From Symbiodinium kawagutii (Eukaryota; Sar; Dinophyceae; Suessiales; Symbiodiniaceae), in contig VSDK01025490.1 of NCBI GenBank assembly GCA_009767595.1, positions 75,166 through 139,165 on the forward strand: a stretch of DNA of 64,000 nt, given 5' to 3'. Below, piece by piece: positions 59,270 through 64,000 of the stretch. Position 1 is the first letter of the stretch. Each line of letters opens with the position of its first letter. Below the pieces are notes generated by a model. It made no database searches and was not told where the DNA came from. It was given only the letters and a program-made list of their open reading frames with translations. The translations under genes and the position numbers were made by a program.

Positions 59270-62200
59270 CTGCCAAAATCAGCTAAGGAACGGGCAACGA
59301 CTCAGGCCAGTTAAAACCTCAGCAAAATCTAACTTAGTAACCAGTGTGTCCGCAGCCGTTTCCACGGGTGATCCTGGTTGTCTGGCAAAATCAGCTCAGG
59401 GACGTGCAACCACTCAGGCCAGTGAAAACCTCAGCAACCTCTAACTTAGTAACCGCTGTGTCTGCAGCCGTTTCCACGGGTGATCCTGACTGTCTGGCAA
59501 AATCAGTTCAGGAACGTGCGACATCTCTGGTCAGTAAAAACTTCAGCAACCTCTAACTTATTAACCGCTGTGTCTGCAGCCGTTTCCACGGGTGATCCTG
59601 ATTGTCTGGCAAAATCAGCTCAGGAATGGGCAACAACTCAGGCCAGTAAAAACCTCAGCAACCTCTAACTGAGTAACCAGTGTGTCCGCAGCTGTTTCGA
59701 CGGGTGGTCCTGGCTGTTTGGCAAAATCAGCTCAGGAATGGGCAACAACTCAGGCCAGTAAAAACCTCAGCAACCTCCAACTTAGTAACCAGTGTGTCCG
59801 CAGCCGTTTCCACGGGTGATCCTGACTGTCTGGCAAAATCAGCTCAGGGACGTGCAACAACTCAGGCCAGTAAAAACCTCAGCAACCTCCAACTTAGTAT
59901 CCATTGTGTCTGCAGCCGTTTCCAGGGGTGACTGTGGCTGTTTGGCAAAATCAGCTCAGGAACGTGCAACAACTCTGGTCAATAAAAACTTCAGCAACCT
60001 CTAACTTAGTAACCGCTGTGTCTGCAGCCGTTTCCACGGGTGATCCTGACTGTCTGGCAAAATCAGCTCAGGAATGGGCAACGACTCAGGCCAGGTAAAA
60101 CCTCAGCAACTTCTAACTGAGTAACCAGTGTGTCCGCAGCTGTTTCGACGGGTGATCCTGACTGTCTGGCAAAATCAGCTCAGAAACGTGCAACAACTCT
60201 GGTCAATAAAAACTTCAGCAACCTCTAACTTAGTAACCGCTTTGTCTGCGGCCCTTTCCACGGGTGATCCTGACTGTCTGGCAAAATCAGCTCAGAAATG
60301 GGCAACGACTCAGGCCAGATAAAACCTCAGCAACCTCTAACTACTTAGTAACCAGTGTGTCTGCAGCCGTTTCCACGGGTGATCCTGACTGTCTGGCAAA
60401 ATCAGCTCAGGAATGCGCAACAACTCAGGCCAGTGAAAACCTCAGCAACCTCTAACTACTTAGTAACCAGTGTGTCTGCAGCCGTTTCCACGGGTGATCC
60501 TGACTGTCTGGCAAAATCAGCTCAGGAATGCGCAACAACTCAGGCCAGTAAAAACCTCAGCAACCTCTAACTTAGTAACCGCTGTGTCTGCAGCCGTTTC
60601 CAAGGGTGACCGTGACTGTTTGGCAAAATCAGTTAAGGAACGGGCAACGACTCAGGCCAGTTAAAACCTCAGCTGTCTCTAACTTAGTAACCAGTGTGTC
60701 TGCAGCCGTTTCCACGGGTGATCCTGACTGTCTGGCAAAATCAGCTCAGGGACGTGCAACAACTCAGGCCAGTGAAAACCTCAGCAACCTCTAACTTAGT
60801 AACCGCTGTGTTTGCAGCCGTTTCCACGGGTGATCCTGACTGTCTGGCAAAATCAGCTCAGGAACGTGCAACAACTCTGGTCAATAAAAACCTCAGCAAC
60901 CTCTAACTTAGTAACCGCTGTGTCTGCAGCCGTTTCCACGGGTGATCCTGACTGTCTGGCAAAATCAGCTCAGGAATGGGCAACGACTCAGGCCAGGTAA
61001 AACCTCAGCAACTTCTAACTGAGTAACCAGTGTGTCCGCAGCTGTTTCGACGGGTGGTCCTGGCTGTTTGGCAAAATCAGCTCAGGAATGCGCAACAATT
61101 CAGGCCAGTAAAAACCTCAGCAGCCTCTAACTTAGTACCCGCTGTGTCTGCAGCCGTTTCCACGGGTGATCCTGACTGTCTGGCAAAATCAGCTCAGGGA
61201 CGTGCAACAACGCAGGCTAGTAAAAACCCCAGCAACCTCCAACTTAGTAACCATTGTGACTGTGTCTGCAGCCGTTTCCAGGGGTGACCGTGGCTGGTTG
61301 GCAAATCAGCTCAGGAATGGGCGACGACTCAGGCCAGTAAAAACCTCAGCAACCTCTAACTGGGTAACCAGTGTGTCCGCAGCTGTTTCGACGGGTGGTC
61401 CTGGTTGTTTGGCAAAATCAGCTCAGGAATGTGCAACAATTCAGGCCAGTAAAAATCTCAGCAACCTCTAACTTAGTAACCAGTGTGTCCGCAGCCGTTT
61501 CCACGGGTGATCCTGGTTGTCTGGCAAAATCAGCTCCGGGACGTATAACAACTCAGGCCAGTAAAAACCTCAGCAACCTCCAACTTAGTAACCACTGTGT
61601 CTGCAGCCGTTTCCAGGGGTGACCGTGACTGTTTGGCAAAATCAGCTAAGGAACGGGCAACGACTCAGGCCAGTTAAAACCTCAGCAACCTCTAACTGAG
61701 TAACCAGTGTGTCCGCAGCCGTTTCCACGGGTGATCCTGGTTGTCTGGCAAAATCAGCTCAGGAATGGGCAACGACTCAGGCCAGTTAAAACCTCAGCAA
61801 CCTCTAACTGAGTAACCAGTGTGTCCGCAGCCGTTTCCACGGGTGATCCTGGTTGTCTGGCAAAATCAGCTCAGGAATGGGCAACGACTCAGGCCAGTTA
61901 AAACCTCAGCAACCTCTAACTGAGTAACCAGTGTGTCCGCAGCCGTTTCCACGGGTGATCCTGGTTGTCTGGCAAAATCAGCTCAGGAATGGGCAACGAC
62001 TCAGGCCAGTTAAAACCTCAGCAACCTCTAACTGAGTAACCAGTGTGTCCGCAGCCGTTTCCACGGGTGATCCTGGTTGTCTGGCAAAATCAGCTCAGGA
62101 ATGGGCAACGACTCAGGCCAGTTAAAACCTCAGCAACCTCTAACTGAGTAACCAGTGTGTCCGCAGCCGTTTCCACGGGTGATCCTGGTTGTCTGGCAAA

Positions 62201-63636
62201 ATCAGTTCAGGGACGTGCAACAACGCAGGCTAATAAAAACCTCAGCAACCTCCAACTTAGTAACCACTGTGTCTGCAGCCGTTTCCAGGGGTGACCGTGG
62301 CTGGTTGGCAAAATCAGCTCAGGAATGGGCAACGACTCAGGCCAGTTAAAACCTCAGCAACCTCTAACTGAGTAACCAGTGTGTCCGCAGCTGTTTCGAC
62401 GGGTGGTCCTGGCTGTTTGGCAAAATCAGCTCAGGAATGTGCAACAATTCAGGCCAGTAAAAACCTCAGCAACCTCTAACTTAGCAACCAGTGTGTCCGC
62501 AGCCGTTTCCACGGGTGATCCTGGTTGTCTGGCAAAATCAGTTCAGGGACGTGCAACAACGCAGGCTAATAAAAACCTCAGCAACCTCCAACTTAGTAAC
62601 CACTGTGTCTGCAGCCGTTTCCAGGGGTGACCGTGGCTGTTTGGCAAAATCAGCTAAGGAACGGGCAACGACTCAGGCCAGTTGAAACCTCAGCTGTCTC
62701 TAACTTAGTAACCAGTGTGTCTGCAGCCGTTTCCACGGGTGATCCTGGTTGTCTGGCAAAATCAGCTCAGGGACGTCTAGCTTAGTAACCAGTGTGTCCG
62801 CGCCCGTTTTCCTGGCAAAATCAGTCAATAAAAACCTCAGCCACCTCTAACTTAGTAACCGCTGTGTCTGCAGCCGTTTCCACGGGTGATCCTGACTGTC
62901 TGGCAAAATCCGCTCAGGAATGGGCAACGGCTCGGGCCAGATAAAACCTCAGCAACCTCTAACTGAGTAACCAGTGCGTCTGCAGCTGTTTCGACGGGTG
63001 GTCCTGGCTGTTTGGCAGAATCAGCTCAGGAATGCGCAGCAATTCAGGACAGTAAAAACCTCAGCAACCTCTAACTTAGTAACCAGTGTGTCCGCAGCCG
63101 TTTCCACGGGTGATCCTGGTTGTCTGGCAAAATCAGCTCAGGGACGTGCAACGACTCAGGCCAGTTAAAACCTCAGCTGTCTCTAACTTAGTAACCACTG
63201 TGTCTGCAGCCATTTCCAGGGGTGACCGTGGCTGGTTGGCAAAATCAGCGCAGGAACGGGCAACGGCTCAGGCCAGTTAAAACCTCAGCAACCTCTAACT
63301 TAGTAACCAGTGTGTCCGCAGCCGTTTCCACGGGTGATCCTGGTTGTCTGGCAAACCAGTGAAAACCTCAGCAACCTCTAACTTAGTAACCGCTGTGTCT
63401 GCAGCCGTTTCCACGGGTGATCCTGACTGTCTGGCAAAATCATCTCAGGGACGTGCAACAACTCTGGTCAATAAAAACCTCAGCAACCTCTAACTTAGTA
63501 ACCGCTGTGTCTGCAGCCGTTTTCAGGGGTGATCCTGGCTGTCTGGCAAAAAACAGCTCAGAAACGTGCAACAACTCAGGCCAGTAAAAACCTCAGCTAC
63601 CTCTAACTGAGTAACCAGTGTGTCCGCAGCCGTTGA
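59270..63636. repeat. 112-bp satellite, about 39 copies
   Basis: Units contain taaccagtgtgtccgcagcc, gtttccacgggtgatcctgg and tggcaaaatcagctcagg at 112-bp spacing (for example 59337, 59449). One frame is closed by a stop in each unit (after NLSNL); the others stay open for 60-100 codons. Copies differ by base changes and small indels; shortened units lie near 62780 and 63350. About 61680-62155 holds almost identical copies. Confidence 0.97.
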
Positions 63637-64000
63637 CAAGATGGAACTGGCTGAAGAAGCAGATGCAAGGACGTGCTTGACCAGCTGCCAGGGGCAAACA
63701 GCAAAGCCTTTCTTAGCGCATAGGGCGCTGTAGCGGGCGGTGCCTGAGGGTATGCCGGGTATGCGCACGCAGGCGCGCGGGCATGTATGCTCGTTTCTTT
63801 GCTTGCGAGCGCGCGTTGATGTCTCGTCGCGCGCGGATCAAGGTTTGTTTGTGAATTCCAATGCTTGTGCGCGCGTGAAATCTTCTTGGTGGAGAATTGT
63901 AGCGGGTCAATTGATTGGCGCGTGCGCAAGTGTTGGCGCATGCCTGCGCCTAAACAATAGCATCGCGTAAGTGCGTGACATGCGCGAATGGATTATCTGT
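63637..64000. other. End of satellite and GCGC-rich edge
   Basis: 63645-63675 (gaactggctgaagaagcaga) resembles the 34-bp unit. From 63760 the DNA becomes rich in CG dinucleotides (gcgcgcgggcat, gtcgcgcgcggat), unlike the rest of the window. No gene could be called. Confidence 0.5.

Noticed and set aside
59270..63636. Many 60-100 codon plus-strand genes
   Set aside because: These frames are the same satellite unit read repeatedly. Each ends at the same stop and begins at an arbitrary start.
1..64000. Spliced-leader gene or relic (ccgtagccattttggctcaag type)
   Set aside because: I found no convincing match on reading through; blocks such as ttgtagccatcattttg (20922) are too different.

Overview
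The window looks like nuclear DNA of a dinoflagellate, most likely from the Symbiodiniaceae or a relative. The reasons are: genes split into many short GC-rich exons; large introns built from simple AT-rich repeats; splice donors that are often GC or GA as well as GT, always paired with AG acceptors; several genes on the same strand in tandem; no bacterial operon features; and families of tandem and inverted repeats. There is one 20-N assembly gap (24632-24651).

Layout. 1-0.65 kb holds two exons of an unidentified gene on the minus strand, running off the left edge. 2.6-3.8 kb and 9.8-11.8 kb hold two intron-poor genes for unrecognised multi-pass membrane proteins (about 365 and 652 aa). Around and between them lie two copies each of two dispersed repeats (A: 6.3-7.5 and 14.4-15.8 kb; B: 7.8-8.2 and 12.2-12.6 kb). 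16.06-19.15 kb is a split gene for a GT-A-type glycosyltransferase-like protein. 19.2-29.9 kb contains scattered exon-like islands that I could not assemble, a perfect 47-bp inverted repeat and several small repeats.

29.97-38.00 kb is a 16-exon gene for a DEAD-box RNA helicase of the DDX55/Spb4 type (60S ribosome assembly). It can be read from start to stop, apart from one frame break at a run of 12 G. 38.57-46.78 kb is a 16-exon gene for a SIR2-family (sirtuin) NAD-dependent deacylase-like protein with a proline/alanine-rich N-terminal extension. About 52.3-56.5 kb (perhaps from 48.8 kb) is a coiled-coil protein ending in a RING finger, a probable E3 ubiquitin ligase. These genes are all on the plus strand.

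The right part is mostly tandem repeats: a 74-bp repeat (49.3-50.5 kb), a 140-bp repeat (51.0-51.7 kb), a 34-bp repeat (58.5-59.25 kb) and a 112-bp satellite (59.3-63.6 kb). A small inverted-repeat (MITE-like) element with ends related to GTTTCTCAAAATAGGGG occurs at least five times, once inside a helicase intron.

Exon models were built by eye from reading frame, splice phase and family motifs. They are strong for the helicase, sirtuin core and glycosyltransferase core, and weaker elsewhere. The genes do not form a pathway. They are a plus-strand run of housekeeping and regulatory genes (ribosome biogenesis, protein deacylation, ubiquitin ligation, glycosylation).
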